Source: Pyropia yezoensis (lineage: Eukaryota; Rhodophyta; Bangiophyceae; Bangiales; Bangiaceae). From it: a stretch of DNA of 64,000 nt. The stretch lies in the NCBI GenBank assembly GCA_009829735.1, contig CM020619.1, forward strand, positions 19,349,816 through 19,413,815, written 5' to 3'. How positions within the stretch are numbered: position 1 is the first letter of the stretch; the number at the start of each line of letters is the position of its first letter. The position numbers and the translations under genes are program-made. Positions 32,753 through 43,390 of the stretch are shown here, piece by piece. The notes under the pieces were generated by a model. It worked only from the letters and a program-made list of their open reading frames with translations. It was not told the DNA's origin and ran no database searches.

Positions 32753-33155
32753 ACGGCGGGGCGGTGAGGGAGCGGCGGCGGCCGGCGGGCGCGTCAGTGG
32801 GTGGCCCCTGCCGGCGGCGGCGGCGGCGGCGCAGCCGGCGGAGCTGGGCGGCGGGCGGGGTACGCCCTCCCAGCCCCCCCTCCCCCCGCTTGCCCTCACT
32901 ACCCTCCCCACAGCTCCCCTTCCCCCCCCCCCCGCGCTGCCGTCGCGGTCCCTCCCCTGCGGGGGCCGCCCCGCGGCGGCGGCCACGCGTGGCCGCCGCG
33001 GTCGGCCAGACGTACCTCGAAAGTCGACGGGCGCCGCTGCCGCCGCCGCCGCCGCCGGTGCCATGGCCGGTGGCCCCCCCCCCCCCGCCGCTGCCACCGT
33101 CGCCGCTGTCGCCGCCGCCACCGCTGTCGCTGCCGCCGCCGCCACCGCTGTCGCT

Positions 33156-33199
<44 letters not shown>

Positions 33200-33385
33200 T
33201 GCCCCTTCCCCTGGATGGAACCCGCGTCTTCCCCACCGCCTCCCCCTCGTGGCCGTCCCGCCGCCGTCGCCCACTGCTGCCGCCGCCGCCGCCGTCGCCG
33301 CCGCAAGTGGCGGTGTCCCCCTGGCGCCCCCCCGCGGGGGTGACCCCGCGTCGCCCGCAGCGCGCCTGCGCAGGCGACCAGCGGC

Positions 33386-33422
<37 letters not shown>

Positions 33423-34148
33423 CAGCGCCAGCAGCGGCAGCAGCAGCGGCGGCGGCAACGGCGGCGGCGCCCCCCCCCCCTGGTTGCCACGCCCGCCGGC
33501 CGGCCACCCGCCGGCGGCGTTGCGGCGGGTTGGGGAGCGGGGGCAGGGGGCCCCCCCGTGGGCAGCGGGCGGGAGCGCGCGCGCAAGCGCGCGCGGGTGT
33601 GGGGAGGGGGGAGCGGGGGGGGGGGAGGCGCGCGCTTCCTCATGACCGTCCTCGGCACCTTTACCCGCCGTGAGGTGCTCCGGCTGCTGCCGGTGCTCGT
33701 CGCCCACCCGCCGGCAGCGGCGGTCACCGCTGCCGTATTTTCGGCGGAATCGGCGGGGGGCCCGGTGGGCGGGGGGGAAGGGGCGGGCAGATGCAGCCGC
33801 TGGTGGGGGGCCTGGCGGGGGGAAGGTGGGGCGGGAGGGCCCAGAGAGCCGCAGTCAATGCCTAGGCTGAATACAGCATGGTATCCGCTGCCTTCCTCAG
33901 CAGGCGCAAATTGTAGGGTGTGGGTGGCAGAGGACGCCGCTGTCATTTGCTGGGCGGGTGCAATGGCGGGTGGGAGGGGAAATGAGCGAAGGCCGTGGCT
34001 TGCGGTGGAAGCTGAGTGAAGGGTGAGGAAGGCGGCAGACGGCACCATTGGCCGGAAAAAAGGGCAAGAGAAAAAAAAATGTTGGTTTTTTGATGAGCGC
34101 TGTCAAGGCGAATAAAGCAATGATTTTTTCCTCTTCACAGCAACGTGT

Positions 34149-34847
34149 TTACTTTTTCCCGTTTTTGGCCGCCGCTTCTTTCTCCAAGAGGACGCGGATT
34201 CCCTTCAGCGTGCGGGGTTTGCCCGAGGGATCCATCTCATAGTCAACTCGAAACTTCTCACGTCCCACCCCCGCGACACCGTCCCCCCCCAAAACCTTCA
34301 CAGCAATACGGCGGTGGTCGCCCAACTGCTTCCGCTCGTTACGGCCCAGCTTGAATGTAGGGTGCTTGTTACCGACAAACACGGACATCGGCAGCAGCCC
34401 ATCAATACCGACCTCCCATGCGGTCAGCACTGCGTCAACGGTAGTCATGCCTTTCGGCAGCTTCTGCTTCTGCAGGATGACAGCGGGGGCAGAGAGGGAC
34501 GGGCCGGCCGGCCCAGGGGAAACGTGGCCGTTCTCGGCAAGAGCGGCCTGCGGCGGCCGCGATGCGGTGCCGCAGGTCAAGTTGGGCGCAGATGATGCCG
34601 TTGGCGGTGGAGATAGGCCGGGATGACCCCCGTCCAGGACAAGCGCGTTAAGAGCTGCTGCGTTGACAGGCGCTGCTTCAAACACAGCGAGTGAAAAGTC
34701 GTTGAGCCACTTGTCCGTGGAGGCATCGGCCACAGCCTCGTACATGCCGCGATACAGCTGTAGTGTTGCGTCAGGAATAGGGGAGCGTGTGTACAAACGG
34801 GCAGCCACTTTATCGTCCAAGTGGCTGCCCTCCCACCGGAAGGCCAT
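34149..34847 (-). CDS. Hypothetical protein, 232 residues
   Basis: An intact frame with balanced composition, clearly different from the GC-extreme DNA on its left. The frame is open a little upstream, and I chose the first ATG (MAFRWEGSHLDDKV). Residues 1-75 look like a folded, slightly acidic domain (YRGMYEAVADASTDKWLNDF). Residues 80-125 are a Pro/Ser linker. Residues 130-232 are basic (KLGRNERKQLGDHRRIAVKV and a Lys-rich end), consistent with a nuclear or nucleic-acid-binding protein. Not recognised. It lies about 550 bases from the Crypton-like gene and points away from it, so it may be cargo of that element. A CAG/GTGAGC site just upstream of the ATG could be a splice junction. Confidence 0.5.
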   Translation of the reverse strand: MAFRWEGSHLDDKVAARLYTRSPIPDATLQLYRGMYEAVADASTDKWLNDFSLAVFEAAPVNAAALNALVLDGGHPGLSPPPTASSAPNLTCGTASRPPQAALAENGHVSPGPAGPSLSAPAVILQKQKLPKGMTTVDAVLTAWEVGIDGLLPMSVFVGNKHPTFKLGRNERKQLGDHRRIAVKVLGGDGVAGVGREKFRVDYEMDPSGKPRTLKGIRVLLEKEAAAKNGKK

Positions 34848-35401
34848 GCTCACCTGCGAGATGGGTTCAACCACAGGACAGCCCGCTGCCCTTGCGATAC
34901 AGGCGGGGCAGGCGGGCCTTGGGAACGGCGCTGACTACGACACTCACGGAAGAGGCCGCACACGGCGAGAGGACCGTGACGTAATGTGCTCGGGAGAAGC
35001 ACCACCGCACAGAGTACGAGCAGTTCCCGGAAAGTTCCTGTCCGCCGCAACAACTCCATTTATTAATGAACAAATCTGACGAAATTCTCTTTTCTAAGCA
35101 TAGCGGCACTGCACTCAGACATATGGTGCAGAGGCACTGCTGCAGCAGCCATGGCGAGCGCCACAGATGCTCGCTGTCAAAGTCGCGAGCTCACCCACAT
35201 ATGGCTCATAGATGTAAATATTGTTGAACTCATGTTACACGTTTTTGTAAATAACTGCAAGAGTTACGCTATGGTCAGTAACTGTTGTGCCACTTACGGT
35301 CACGTGGCTGTTCTACCTGGATGTCGCGGTGGCCCCGTGTGCAACGGCAGACCTGCGTCCCGTCTCCTGGTGTCAACGTGCTCGCACCCACCTTGACCAC
35401 G

Positions 35402-36709
35402 ATGGGTCGCAAGCAGCACCGACATGGGTCCGTTCACTCCGGCCGGGTGCAGAAGCCTTCCATCTCGGAGAGCATCAACACTGATGACGTGATCCAGGCA
35501 TCGCAGGCAGTCGCAACCAAGGTTGCCTACAGCAGGTATACCACTGGGAAGCGAGGGTGGCTGGAGTGGACCGCGGCGCAGGGGTGTAGCAGCACTGGGC
35601 TGGATGAGCATGCCGCGAAGAGAGTGGCTGAGTATATGTATTATCGCACGGATGCATTTACTTTGATGGGCTCCACGGCCAGCCAGCTTTTGGCGGCCGT
35701 GGCGCAGTACTACACTTCAAACACCTCGTGTGGCGAGAGCGAGTGGACTGCCGTTGCTCCGATTGGGGGCGCAACCTCTACATCTGGGAATCCTGTGAAC
35801 TCCTCGATGGTGAAGAAGGCGAGAGATGCCCACAAAAAGGCGCTTGTGCGGGCCCGAAATGCATCAAGTGACTCCGTTGACGTGATTGAGCCGGTCCACA
35901 TTCGCACTTTTTTTCCATGTACCTCTCTGGCCGTGATTTGGGTGTATGTGACCCGTGCGGCGTGATGCTTCACGCGACCCTTCTCATGGGCATGTCCCTG
36001 ATGCTTCGGTTCAATGAGCTCGCAGCCCTCTATACTGATCATTTAGGGCGCGGCGAAGTCAACCTCACATTCAGCATACCAACTGGGACCAAGAATTTCT
36101 TCCAGAAGAAGTACTACAGCCTGACGCCTTGGCCAACGACCGTCAAACTGGACCCTCGGTACGTGTGCGCGCTTATTCTGACACTTGTGCCACTCTAGCT
36201 GCTTCTGATTGTGTCCTGATACAGGCTGTGAAGCGCAGACCTGTCTTGCATTCATTGTTTTTCTGACGCGATCGTCTTTTTTGTTTCTTACCACGGAGCC
36301 ACGATCGTTTCCTCCCTCCATATTTTCTTTTTCCACGCAGCCTTGACCCACTGCTTGCATTTTGTACCTGGATGCGACTCCGAGGCAGAACGCCCGGGTT
36401 TATATATTTTGCCTGGTCAAGGAGGTCGGGGGGCGCGTCAGATTCTACGAGAAGGAGCACATGAGTGGGGACGCCCTGGTCGCTCTTATGCGCAAGTTCT
36501 ACCAGCCGTGCGGCGTGCTAGACGCTATGGAGCTGGCAACACATTCCGCCAAGCGCTCGGGTGTGCAGCTCTACGAGGCCCTGCACCAGACGTCATCCTG
36601 GATAATGGAGAAGGGAGGATGGACCGACCCTGCCTCTGTTATGCGGTACCGCGCGCTGTGCAACAGACCTGAACAGCGGTTCGCTATGACCCGTCATGAG
36701 TCTTGGTAG
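35402..36709 (+). pseudogene. Crypton-like tyrosine recombinase with frame lesions
   Basis: Cryptons are DNA transposons moved by a tyrosine recombinase. The start MGRKQHRHGS opens an N-terminal core-binding-like region to about 35905. The frame then shifts at a T7 run (35908-35914); one extra T would restore it into SMYLSGRDLG. Next comes LLMGMSLMLRFNELAAL, the box with the first catalytic Arg. A GTACGT at 36159 and CAG at 36338-36340 suggest an intron. After it the frame matches only if a second shift or another acceptor (AG at 36383-36384) is used. The last exon has ELATHSAKRSGVQLYEAL (His and basic residues, HSAKR) and GGWTDPASVMRYRAL with the nucleophile Tyr, ending at TAG 36707-36709. 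Family-level confidence is good. Activity is unlikely as written. Confidence 0.68.
36159..36340 (+). other. Probable intron in the Crypton-like gene
   Basis: Starts GTACGT, like the protease introns, and ends TTTTTCCACGCAG after a pyrimidine-rich stretch. If it is real, the element's gene follows the host splice preference. Confidence 0.5.
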
Positions 36710-38111
36710 AGGTACGTTCTGGTCAGAGTATATGCGTTAGTCTCCACCCCGTGTGCAGAGAACGGTTGGCGGCGAGGTACATGCGTCTTCTGATATGATA
36801 ACGTGCGGTCCCCATCCCACATACTGCAGATACTGACCGCATCTGGAGTACCTTCTTCAAGAGCAACTGCCAACTGCTCCACCTTCCCCCATCCCACTCA
36901 TGTGTCCCTCAAAACTTCTGCAGGTGCAAAGCAAAATCGGCCGCGCGGAGTTCGAGAAGATGATTTTCTTTCTTCTGGTATGTACACTGGAGCTGGTGAG
37001 ATGGGGCATCTTTTGGTGTGTCTGGGTGGGTGGGGCGGCCATGTGGTTGTGTGGGAGGAGGTGCTGGACGCGGAGGGAGGTTGCTGAGTTCGTGTGGGCG
37101 CGTGCCTTTTTGTTTGATCTTCGGCGGGGGCGCTGTGAGGGTGACAGGTGATGGAGTGGTTTTGCCTCTTCGTTTTTTTCTCGTGGGCGCCACTTCCCCG
37201 CGCACTCCGTGTCGGCCGCCGACGCTGGCCCGCCGCCAAAAGCTGCCACCACCCCCTCGTACGCACCCAGGGCGGCGGAGTACGTAGCCACCCACGGAGC
37301 CACCCCCCCCCCCCCCTCCCCCCCGGCGGCGTCGCCCACCCCCCCGTCCGCCTTTCTCACCGCCGCCGCCCACACCCCCCAGTCGGTCGCCAGCCGCACG
37401 CCCCCGCCCTCTCTCATATTGACGAGCGCGTCGGCCTCGTAGGACACGGCGGCGGCGCCCGCCCCCCCCCTGCGACGGTGGCGGCCAGGGCGGGCGTACA
37501 GCCACCGTGTGCTCCGCAGCAGCGGCGGGACGGAGGAAGGGGGGGGGGGGGAGCCCCGCCGCCGCCGCGCCACTGACGGCAGCGGCGCCAAGGGGGGGGC
37601 AGGGGCGACCATCGGGGTCGCTCCCCCCCAGAGGGCTCGCCCAGAAGGCAATTGGGGGAGGGGGGTGGGGAAAGGAGGTGTTCGGGAGGTGGGGGGGGGG
37701 GGGGAGGGGGGCCCGTCCACCGTGGGCAGCGTTGGGGAACAGGGGGGGAAGGAAGGGAGTCGGGGGGCGGGCGTGCGGTTGTGGGCGGCGGGTACGGACA
37801 GCGTCGGGAGGGGAGCCAGATCGGGGAGCCACACGGGGGCGGGGGGTGCCCTCCGCGGGTTGGTGGTCAGGCGAGACGCACCACCCTGCAGCGTCGATGG
37901 CGGGGTACTTCGTTCACTCCAAGAGGAATGACGGGTCCGCGGGCGCTCAGACCGTGAGGTTTCTTTAATCATGCCTCCATATTCACCATACATATTCCCA
38001 ACCTTAGCAAAATCCTGGGGGGACCGCTTAAGCTGGGGGGACCGGGGGGACCCCCTCCAGAGACGCAATTTGAGGGGGTCGCGGTCCCCCTAGGCCGAAT
38101 GAGGGTAGGTT
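36710..38111. other. Spacer; possible minus-strand exon near 37140-37455
   Basis: No secure gene. On the minus strand a frame across 37140-37455 reads protein-like (YEADALVNMREGGGVRLATD and PWVATYSAALGAYEGVVAAF) and may be an exon of an unrecognised gene. The flanks are G/C tracts. Near 38034-38092 there is a small GGGGACC-type inverted repeat right beside the start of duplication copy B. Confidence 0.3.
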
Positions 38112-40053
38112 ATCGCCCCGCGGTGTGGCACCCCCGTCGGCCGGACCCGGTACCGGCGGGGACGGTTCCCCCACCGCCGCCGCCGCGGCGGCGGCGGCTG
38201 CCGCCGACGCGGCGGTGGATAAGAAGGCGGCGCGGGTCATCCGCAACCGGGAGGTGGCGCTCAAGGCACGGCAGGCGGCGAAGGACAAGGCCGCCCGCCT
38301 GGCCGCCGACAACGCCGCCCTCACCGCCCGCGTCGCCGAGCTGCTCGCGGAGAACGCGGCGCTCTCCGCCGCCGCCGCCTCCCTCCGCGCCCAGGTGGCG
38401 GGGGGGGAGGGGGAGGCACCCGCCGCGGGGGGGAGCGCACAAAGGAATTTGGCGTGAGGGGTGCTGAGCGTCCCTGCGTTGGGTTTTTCTCTTCTCTGTC
38501 TTTTTTTTCATCTCTTTTTTTTTTTTTGGTTGTCTCCCGTGTGTGCGCGGGACTCTACTCCCCGAGCCACCTGGGGCGGTGGTGTCGACGACCAAACCGC
38601 TGTAGGCGGGCGGACCCGCCCCCTTGTACTCCCTTGTACCTTCCTCGCGCTGTTGCTCTCTTTTGCTTGTCCTATTTTTTTATTCGGGCTGGGTGTTTCT
38701 TCTTTTCTGTGGTGCGGCCTTAAACGTTTTTTCTTTTTTTCCACGTGCCTGACCCCAGTAACAGCTTGTCAGCACTTCCACTTCCTTCATCAAAGGAAGT
38801 CGAGGTTCTCGGAAACTCCGCGAGGACTTGGCCGTATATATGGAATCATTGCCACTCTTTCTTGAGCAATATCCTATACACGTACTGCGACTGGCTCCTG
38901 GCCCCGTCGGTCGTTGCGGTTGCCCTTGCAGACGCCGCGGAGCAGTGGCTGCAATAGCCGTCTGCCGTGGTGGCGCGGCGGGAGGGATGGTACGGGCAGG
39001 TGCGTCTTGGCTGGCCGTGGCATGTCGGTGGGGGCTGGGAAAAGGAGAAGCGGACGGCAGACGCCGAGACACCGGCAGTGGGGATTGCCGGCGGACGCCT
39101 TCGGCTATTTACCGTCGTGCGTGGTCACACCAGTTAAGGTGACTCTTAGGGCTCCTCGCTCCAGAGCTGCTGAGTGTCAACGTGTAAAAACATGAGTGGC
39201 TGAAATGGATTTGGGTCGCGACCCAAGTTTTTCTGGACTCACGGGGCATTCCGCAGGGGGGCCCTGTCACCGACCTGCCGCATCATCGACAGGCTTTCAT
39301 GAAAAGTCTCTCGTGCTCCGCGAAGCTGGACTCTGCGCGAGCCTGCAGGCCATCCTGACGCGCCAGCATTCTGTAGGCCCTCTTGCCGCCGCCACGCCGC
39401 CTATTTACCAGAGGAGGACCAACCAACGGAGGACGCTTTAGATGGAGCCCAGAAGTATGTTGTGTCTGTGGAACTCAGGTTGCTTTGCCAAGGTGTGTTG
39501 TGCGGCGTGGCGCTCGGAAAGGCGCACCACCATGGTGTCTGCAGCGAGACTGACGGCCGCAGTTACCTGCACCCGCTCTTTTCTTGCCTCCCCCTTCATT
39601 AGTTTTTCGGCAGCGGACGTGCACCAGCTGTTTCCCGGAAAAATGTGGGCATACAGGTGCCCGGACTGAAGCCGCTCTCTCCTCAAGACTTCAAATGGAA
39701 TGGAGGCGTGAAGAGAGCAAGTCGCTAGCGCGTCGAGTAATGAAGCGACAGTGGGAAGGCACTCAGGCACCAGGCGGGCAACAAACCTTTGTAGCGCTGG
39801 GCAGCATGGCAATGGTGGAGACGCGACGGAAGGCACCGCGTGGACATCGGCGGCCAGGTCCTGCAATCAAAAAGGCTGGGTACTTCGCGATCCGCGCGCG
39901 CGTCGGCCTTTTTCACCACAAGGACTGCTCAGGGACGGCCACGTTTTTCTCCGTGTGTTTTATGGCATTCCGAGCGTCCGTTCTTTAAAAGTGAATTGCA
40001 TACCCCATGCCAGCCAATGGGTGCTCGTAATGGCCTGCTTTTCTCTAACTCGG
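38112..40053 (+). repeat. Segmental duplication, copy B (pairs with 10113-12075)
   Basis: Direct copy about 28 kb from copy A. It begins in the middle of the bZIP coding sequence without the promoter or first two thirds of the gene, so B is the derived copy. It ends in TTTCTCTAACTCGGT after a short deletion relative to A. The left junction abuts a G/C-rich inverted repeat. I see no target-site duplication. Confidence 0.95.
38125..38457 (+). pseudogene. Truncated bZIP copy
   Basis: An open frame of 110 codons with the same basic region and five-heptad zipper as the 9451 gene and the same stop context; the final residues are NLA instead of NWA. The activation region is absent. If transcribed it could encode a small DNA-binding dimerisation partner, but no start context or promoter is visible. 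Confidence 0.75.
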
Positions 40054-40148
40054 TGTGTGCTGTGAGGCGTTGCCGCATCCGCCGCCTTCCGCAGCCCCCC
40101 GGCACATGACTCGCGTTTTGACCGCGGCGGTCAGCTCCGAGTGGTTGG

Positions 40149-40270
40149 GAGTGGCGGTAATGGCAGCCTACATTCTCAAGTGAGATTGGGAATGTAGGCT
40201 GCGCATTGAGAATGTAGGCTGCTGGTACCCATATCGGGGGATGAATAGGACATGCCAGGCTGACAGTATC
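40149..40270 (+). repeat. 122-bp dispersed repeat, unoccupied copy
   Basis: Begins GAGTGGCGGTAATGG and ends CAGGCTGACAGTATC. It contains a perfect 16-bp inverted pair (40164-40179 and 40206-40221) plus a third related copy of the AATGTAGGCTG word between them. The same repeat at 50527-52889 is split by a pogo transposon at the TA equivalent to 40226-40227. Its own nature (MITE or element end) is unclear. Confidence 0.9.
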
Positions 40271-40365
40271 TCGACAGTAGCCCGGCAGGTTCGCATGTTG
40301 TGTCATTAACTCGATAACGGAGGTAGAGCAGGAGCGACGCCGCATGGCCATTGACAGTGTTTTAT

Positions 40366-42387
40366 TGAGGCGCGCGCGCCGAATCGCAAATGTGGCCCTC
40401 GAGTCGCATCCCAGACTCCCGCCAACCAGGGCCCTGTCGGGGTTTTGGCGGGCATCCAATCACTGGGATTGACATCCAGATGATTGCTCGGGCCACCCCC
40501 GGTCACCGCCTGCCCCCATCGCCGCCGCCCACATCCTCAACCCTCTCACCGCACCATGGCGACCAAAACGCCCACTGAGGTGTGCCTGGCGCTCCTAGAG
40601 GACGTCAGGCACACCTTCGACACCCTGGAACAGGCGCTGAGGTACGTGGCGGCTGAGACCAAGCGGACGTACTCGTCCCTGCGGTCGGCGTACCACCGCT
40701 CGCGTGGCGGATGCGAGAAGCGCCATGGGCAGCACAAGCTAAGCGCCGGGCAGGAGGCTGTGTTGGTCTCCGTGGCTCAGGCGTTCAGTGTGAACAACTT
40801 GGCGCTGTCAATTGCCCAGACGCGCCAGCTGGTGGAGCGCAAGTAGGGCGTGTCGGTGTTCCGGCATTGAATCCGTCTTTTCGTCAACCGCCACCGGAGC
40901 AGGCTGAGCAAGCGGGCCTGCAAGGTGCGGGCGGACAAGAGGACAGGGCTTGACGTGTTGGACGGCGTTATGGACTTTTTGGACGAGCTCAAGGACTTCC
41001 TAGCTCATCACCACTTCCCCGCCCACGCCGTATTCAACTACGACGAGACAAGGGTAGTCCAGAAGGGTGACAAGCTGGTGCTGCGCCGCATTGAGGCGGC
41101 AAACAAGGAGAGGGCCAATGTGCGGTCCACGCGGCACCAAACCGTTGCCTCTCTTTTGACATTCGTGGGCGCGGACGGCTCTGTTTTGCTGAGCATATAC
41201 ATTCTGAAGGCCAACTTTGACGAAGGGGAGGAGGCCACAGTGGACTTCACGATGGAGGCGGCACCCCGGGTGACACGCGCCACGTGGCCAAGGTACTACT
41301 GTTGGAACACGACGGGCCACCTGGATGGGGACGTGTTCAAGGCGGTGCTGTCCAAAGTGGCGGATGAGTTTCATCGCAATTACCCCGGTCTGGAAGCTCT
41401 CCTGTTTGGTGACCAGCTAGCTGCCCACCGCCGCGCCGACATTGTGGAATTTGCGCTCGGCCGGGGCCTGTTCCTGTTCTCCCTTTCCAAGAGTACTTCC
41501 CACGTCACGCAGCCGTTAGATGAGGCGCCCTTTGGGTCGCTGCAGGCGGACAGGGTGCGCCGGAACGAGGCGGCCGTCATGGACGGCATGCTGGCCAACA
41601 CGGGTAGCAAAGACGCTCTGATGCTGGCAGCGTACGAGGCTGAGCGGCGCGCCTTCTCTCGGCCAGTCATTGTCGGCGCTTTCCGACCTCGAGGCCTCTG
41701 GCCGTTCGACGCGAAGTTCATGCTGGCAAACGTGCGCGCCAACTTGGGATTGGTTGAGATGGGCCAGACTGCTGTTGACGCCGCGCGCCACGCGGCGTCG
41801 GAGGTCATACGGGCTGCACAAGAGCGCGTGGACAAGGCGCAAGCCAGGTCAACCAGGGGGAAGGCGGTCGTCAAGCGTGGCGTTGTGCACTCCCCCTACC
41901 TCCTCATGGAGCGACACCGCGAGATGGATGCCACGGCCGCGAAGGAGGTGGCGGCCAAGAAAGCTCGCCGCGAGGAGCGTGACAAGAGAAAGGAGGACCA
42001 GCAGCGCCTGTCGGCTGACAAGACTGAGGCCAGGGAGCGCCGTCGCTGCCGCGTTTGTGTCGGACCAGTGTACCGGGGGGGTAAGCGGTGGATTGGGTGC
42101 GTCTGTGGCGCATTCTGTGTGTGCCCTTCTTGCTTCAAGTCGCTCGCGGCGGGCCTGGCGTTGGGCGAGCACCTCAAGGTATGCAAGGGGGCCGCTGGGA
42201 GTGGTTCCGATAGCGACAGTGAGTCGGCGGGCGAGGGGAGTGGCGGCGAAGGTAGTGAGTAGGCAGTTGCATGATTTTATGGCAGGACGTGTCAGTCCTG
42301 TGATCGCGAGAGCCAGTTTGGCGAGCACGGATCACCGACTCGGATGCGATTCGAGGGCCACATTTGCGATTCGGCGCGCGCGCCTCA
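40366..42387 (+). mobile_element. Tc1/mariner-pogo-class transposon with 45-bp terminal inverted repeats
   Basis: Left repeat 40366-40410 and right repeat 42343-42387 are inverted copies with one mismatch; the terminal bases are TGAGGCGCGCGCGCC. They enclose one transposase gene. The element is 2022 bp. No clear target-site duplication is visible: flanks are TTTAT on the left and TTCTT on the right. The 122-bp repeat lies 95 bases to the left. Confidence 0.85.
40556..42262 (+). pseudogene. DDE transposase (pogo/DDE_1-like, DD36D) with two in-frame stops and a C-terminal zinc-binding tail
   Basis: The ATG in CACCATGG opens an N-terminal DNA-binding region (MATKTPTEVCLALLEDVR...). The same frame continues through TAG at 40844-40846 and TGA at 40868-40870 to the end. 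FRH-stop-IRLFVNRHRSRLS suits Trp (TGG to TGA) at the second stop, and Gln (CAG to TAG) suits the first. Catalytic acids: NYDET (codon 163), GDQLAAH (codon 286) and QPLDEAPFGSL (codon 322), a spacing of 36. The tail has an alternating Cys cluster (CRVCVG, GCVCGAFCVCPSCFK) and ends in an acidic Ser/Gly stretch. Zinc tails of this kind are unusual for the family. As written, only an N-terminally truncated protein from about 40925 could be made. Confidence 0.8.
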
Positions 42388-43390
42388 TTCTTTGGGTTGC
42401 GGCAAACAAAAGAAAAGAAACAATAAAGGATACAAACGCGCGTCCGTGGAGAAAAACACGGACACTCCAACAGCCCACCTGAAGACGACAGATGTGCGAA
42501 GCGTAGTCGCGCAGGGAGGTGGGTGGGAGGCGCGAAGACGACGGACGTGCCGCGCCGGCGAGAGAGGGAGAGCGGCGAAAAAGCGGCGGGGTTATATACC
42601 GGCGGCGGGCGCCCAGCCAGGGCGCCACAGACCGACCGCGTGCCCGCCCCAGGCGAGCGCACCAGGCGTGGTGCGCCGCAGCCCGCGTCCGCTCCCGGGC
42701 GTGCTGCTCGCCCGCGGCTGCCCGCCTAGGCCCTTGCCGCAGCAAGGGTGTCGGTCGCTGCTACCGTCCGCCCGTCGGTGCAATTTGCACTCTCGGCCGC
42801 CCGCCGCCGACCTGGAGGCTCGAACAGGAGTTACGCGGAGACAAAGGCAAGTAACAATGCAGGAATGGGAGGGCCGTGCGCTTCCACCCCAGCAGTATCC
42901 AGTCACGCGCACCTGCCGAACGTACGAAGAGACGAGAAGAGCATTTAAACAGGTCAGAATCGGCGTTGATAGACCCCAATGCGCTGCCTTGACTGGGTCA
43001 GATTTGGCCATCAGGTGGACGCGACGGTCTCCGCCCTGTTCGTGAGATTCAGTGTGTGTGCGGGACGAGCAGGTGGCCTTCTCCTGGCCTTTGGGTCATA
43101 TTTTTGGTCCGTAAATCGTAGCCAATCTGCTGCGCGATCATGTCGGTGTTGCATCTATGAGTGGGTGAGAGCCAACGGGCTGAGTTCTTCACAAGAGAGC
43201 CTTGCCGGCGGCACATGGCTCGGCACGCCGCTCGTCTCTTGCTCCTCCCCATCATCCCCCCCCCTTCCTCTCTTGATGGCTTGGGCCCTTCCAACGAGGC
43301 TCTTCGTCCACTCCTTGGCCGTTGTGCACGTTACTCCCTGCGCCCCACCCCCACCCCACCCCCGCCCTTCTTCCCACTCTCGCCTCTGCC
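42388..43390. other. Spacer, nothing supported
   Basis: Mixed composition. A TTATATACC word at 42590-42598 could be a TATA element for either strand, but no gene follows it convincingly. Confidence 0.5.

Larger units (their letters stand above)
28312..33740 (+). pseudogene. Symplekin-like gene, fragmentary or frame-disrupted
   Basis: Symplekin/Pta1 is the HEAT-repeat scaffold of the mRNA 3'-end cleavage and polyadenylation complex. Blocks in the family's order are visible: SVAVGALRGRLLALLRT with MVTALAELG (29.10-29.22 kb); WMLVASLPLEGWVDLLLGAL (29.57 kb); LADVAVGRVLHADA and RLRLLLAGRLLAA (29.97-30.09 kb); EVELALSWLHAEA (30.19 kb); YARYVTLLPFLL (30.52 kb); LVVTLVAGAPVLPAPALA (30.69 kb); and RFLMTVLGTFTRREVLRLLP (33.63 kb), the start of the C-terminal domain. 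The blocks lie in different frames. There is an in-frame TAG at 29780-29782 and long Gly/Ala/Pro insertions. A likely 5' intron is 28635-28883 (GTGAGC...TTGCAG), with a possible earlier exon from 28312. The C-terminal domain stops about 35 residues in. Either it is a broken gene, or introns and homopolymer errors hide an intact one. Confidence 0.6.

Noticed and set aside
31139..32767. Gly/Ser-rich plus frame of 542 codons
   Set aside because: It is the translation of GGC/GCC repeats between symplekin blocks, with no independent evidence of a gene.
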